Assembly: GCA_964576515.1 (NCBI GenBank) | Contig: CAZNUW010000014.1 | Location: 11,955 to 75,954 of the forward strand | From: SHVO01 sp964576515 | GTDB lineage: Bacteria > Pseudomonadota > Alphaproteobacteria > Rhodospirillales > Rhodospirillaceae | Direction: 5' to 3' | DNA length: 64,000 nt | Shown: positions 62,590 to 64,000 of the stretch, in pieces | Numbering within the stretch: the first letter of the stretch is position 1 | How the letters are laid out: the number at the start of each line of letters is the position of its first letter | Program-made: the position numbers and the translations under genes | The notes under the pieces: generated by a model | Database searches by the model: none | What the model was told of the DNA's origin: nothing | Seen by the model: only the letters and a program-made list of their open reading frames with translations

Positions 62590-63468
62590 CTATGAACTTG
62601 CCTTGTGCAGGTCCATAGTCCGCTGCGCTTGCTTCAGGTGCGGCAGATCGAGCATCACGCCGTTCAGCGAGGCCACGCCCGAGTCCGGGCTGTCGAAAGC
62701 CCGAATGACCTGCTCGGCATGCGCCACCTCTTCGGCCGACGGCTTGAAGCCTTCATGAATGATCGCGACTTGCGCCGGGTGGATGGCGAGTTTGCCGTTC
62801 CAGCCTTCACGCCTGATCGTTCTGCACAGTTCTAATAACTTCTGTTCATCCTTGAAATCGGTGTGCGGCGTATCGATGGCCTGTACCCCGGCGGCTTTAG
62901 CGGCCAGCAGTGTGAGTGACTGCGCAAGGCGGTAGGTGAAACCGAACGCGCCGGTTTCATCGGTGTTGCCGGCCGCGCCGAGGTCGGCGGCCAAATCCCA
63001 CGGTCCCCATGACAGGCCGACAAGCCGCTCCGAAACGCCCTTCGCATAGTCCGCGGAGGACGACACGCCGGCGGCGGTTTCGCCGGAGATCGCGACAATC
63101 GCCGTCTTCGCAGCAAGTCCGGCGCGCGCCTCATGCTCCTCAAGGTGTTTCGCGATCTGTGCGATCGCCGCCGGCCCTGTGGCTTTCGGAAACACGATTC
63201 CATCCGGCGCGCCCGGCATGACGGCGGCCAAATCGCGCAGCGGGGCGTCCGACTCCAACGGGTTGATGCGGACAAATAGCTTGGACTTGCGGACCTCCGG
63301 CGCGCGGGCTTTCAAAAACGCGAGGGTGAGCGCGCGTCCGGCGTCCTTGCGTGGACCCGCGACGGAGTCTTCCAGGTCCAATATCAGCGCGTCGGCGTTG
63401 ATGTCGTCGGCTTTGGCGAGTTTCTTCTCGCTGTCGCCGGGAATGAACAGCATTGATCGCAGCAGCAT
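62590..63468 (-). CDS. HpcH/HpaI aldolase/citrate lyase family protein (CitE-like)
   Basis: 292 residues from the ATG at 63468, 8 bp after the MaoC stop. RSMLFIPGDSEKKLAKA at the N-terminus, DALILDLEDSVAG (Mg2+-binding Asp/Glu), FVRINPLES and FPKATGP are typical of CitE-like proteins such as malyl-CoA lyase, beta-methylmalyl-CoA lyase and malyl-CoA thioesterase. It probably cleaves or hydrolyses a CoA thioester of malate or a methylated analogue. The MaoC neighbour suggests a mesaconyl-CoA or related substrate. Confidence 0.88.
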   Translation of the reverse strand: MLLRSMLFIPGDSEKKLAKADDINADALILDLEDSVAGPRKDAGRALTLAFLKARAPEVRKSKLFVRINPLESDAPLRDLAAVMPGAPDGIVFPKATGPAAIAQIAKHLEEHEARAGLAAKTAIVAISGETAAGVSSSADYAKGVSERLVGLSWGPWDLAADLGAAGNTDETGAFGFTYRLAQSLTLLAAKAAGVQAIDTPHTDFKDEQKLLELCRTIRREGWNGKLAIHPAQVAIIHEGFKPSAEEVAHAEQVIRAFDSPDSGVASLNGVMLDLPHLKQAQRTMDLHKASS

Positions 63469-63476
63469 GGCGCGCC

Positions 63477-63929
63477 CTATTTCGGCTTCCGCAACATGAG
63501 GGCCGATCTCTTGCACGAGCCGACCAGTTCTTCTCGCTGATTGTAGGCGCGATGGGCGAAGATCACGATGCCGTTCTCGGGCCGCGACTTGCTTTCGCGC
63601 AGTTCCAGCACTTCGCTTTCGATACGGATCGTATCGCCGTGGAAAAGAGGTTTGGGGAAGCGCACTTCGTCCCAGCCGAGGTTGGCGACCGCGGTGCCCA
63701 GCGTGGTATCGCCCACCGAGATTCCGACCATGAACGACAACGTCAGGCAACTGTTCACCAGACGTTGGCCGTACTCGCTTTTTTTCATGGCCTCTTCGTC
63801 GAGGTGCAGCGCGGCGGGATTGTGCGTCAGCGCCGTCAGAAAAACGTTGTCGGCCTCGGTGATGGTGCGGCGGATGGCATGCTGAAATTTCATGCCCACC
63901 GTGAATTCGTCGAAATAAAGACCTGCCAT
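63477..63929 (-). CDS. MaoC-family dehydratase
   Basis: 150 residues, single hot-dog fold. RTITEADNVFLTALTHNPAA contains the conserved Asp-x4-His hydratase 2 motif, and PLFHGDTIRIESEVLELRES is typical of MaoC. With the CitE-like gene beside it, this resembles the mesaconyl-CoA hydratase/beta-methylmalyl-CoA lyase pair of the ethylmalonyl-CoA pathway or glutamate fermentation; substrate is inferred. ATG at 63929; the promoter is likely between 63930 and the window end. Confidence 0.87.
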   Translation of the reverse strand: MAGLYFDEFTVGMKFQHAIRRTITEADNVFLTALTHNPAALHLDEEAMKKSEYGQRLVNSCLTLSFMVGISVGDTTLGTAVANLGWDEVRFPKPLFHGDTIRIESEVLELRESKSRPENGIVIFAHRAYNQREELVGSCKRSALMLRKPK

Positions 63930-64000
63930 CGCTGTCTCCCGCTGCGTTCGGCGTAGATGCCCACAGCTATACCGCTTTGAAGGCAGGATCAATCTGGAAG

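Overview
The window reads as a GC-rich alphaproteobacterial chromosome segment. Pointers to this group are the cell-cycle regulator DivK next to rpmG, an RpoH-type sigma factor with an intact RpoH box, a solo PhoH ATPase, the block ruvX-pyrB-pyrC'-plsY-dprA-topA-rnr, gatCAB, and a TrxR-like ferredoxin reductase paired with an adrenodoxin-type ferredoxin. The mix would suit a Rhodospirillales/Micropepsales-like organism, but genus cannot be read from this. No integrase, transposase, phage gene, CRISPR array or rRNA was seen. The only tRNA found is tRNA-Ser(GCT).

Layout. 0-6.4 kb: an Mpo1-like membrane protein, a leftward operon (Hpt-REC-REC-GGDEF diguanylate cyclase, NUDIX hydrolase, mercaptopyruvate sulfurtransferase), an unknown all-helical protein, and an ArsC-like reductase with a cysteine phosphatase. 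6.7-14 kb: an APC permease overlapping a flavin reductase, a K+/H+ antiporter, a dienelactone hydrolase, ubiX, a TIGR02444 protein and phoH. 14.4-17 kb: a three-gene molybdenum-enzyme maturation operon. 17.1-23.4 kb: reductase/ferredoxin, prfC, a COG2509 flavoprotein, cfa and a RidA protein. 23.9-26.6 kb: rpoH, purU, divK, rpmG.

26.7-41.9 kb is the densest housekeeping block. Leftward it holds ruvX, then pyrB, a pyrC homologue lacking the HxH zinc motif, plsY, dprA, topA, rnr and a C-terminal-processing protease. Rightward are gatC, gatA, gatB and a small membrane protein.

41.9-48.4 kb holds a TonB-dependent receptor, a DAACS symporter, the tRNA, and a methyltransferase/GT-C pair. 48.6-63.9 kb is accessory and strongly envelope-directed: a catalase-peroxidase with a twin-arginine-like N-terminus, two paralogous secreted metallo-beta-lactamase-fold proteins with a Ser in place of the first zinc His, and a rightward series (CRTAC1-type FG-GAP protein, Tat-type DUF1552 protein, EamA exporter, NHL beta-propeller, secreted creatininase-like protein, sodium:solute symporter). 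A COG4315 protein, a porin, and a CitE-like lyase/MaoC hydratase pair follow. The possible coherent, undescribed unit is the exported beta-propeller + exported creatininase-like protein + Na+ symporter, flanked by the MBL paralogues; a periplasmic amide or lactam scavenging route is a hypothesis only.

Several genes use TTG or GTG starts supported by overlap or Shine-Dalgarno sites (arsC-like, phosphatase, rnr, the TonB receptor, gatA, the gatB-linked membrane protein). Convergent gene ends often share strong bidirectional hairpin terminators.
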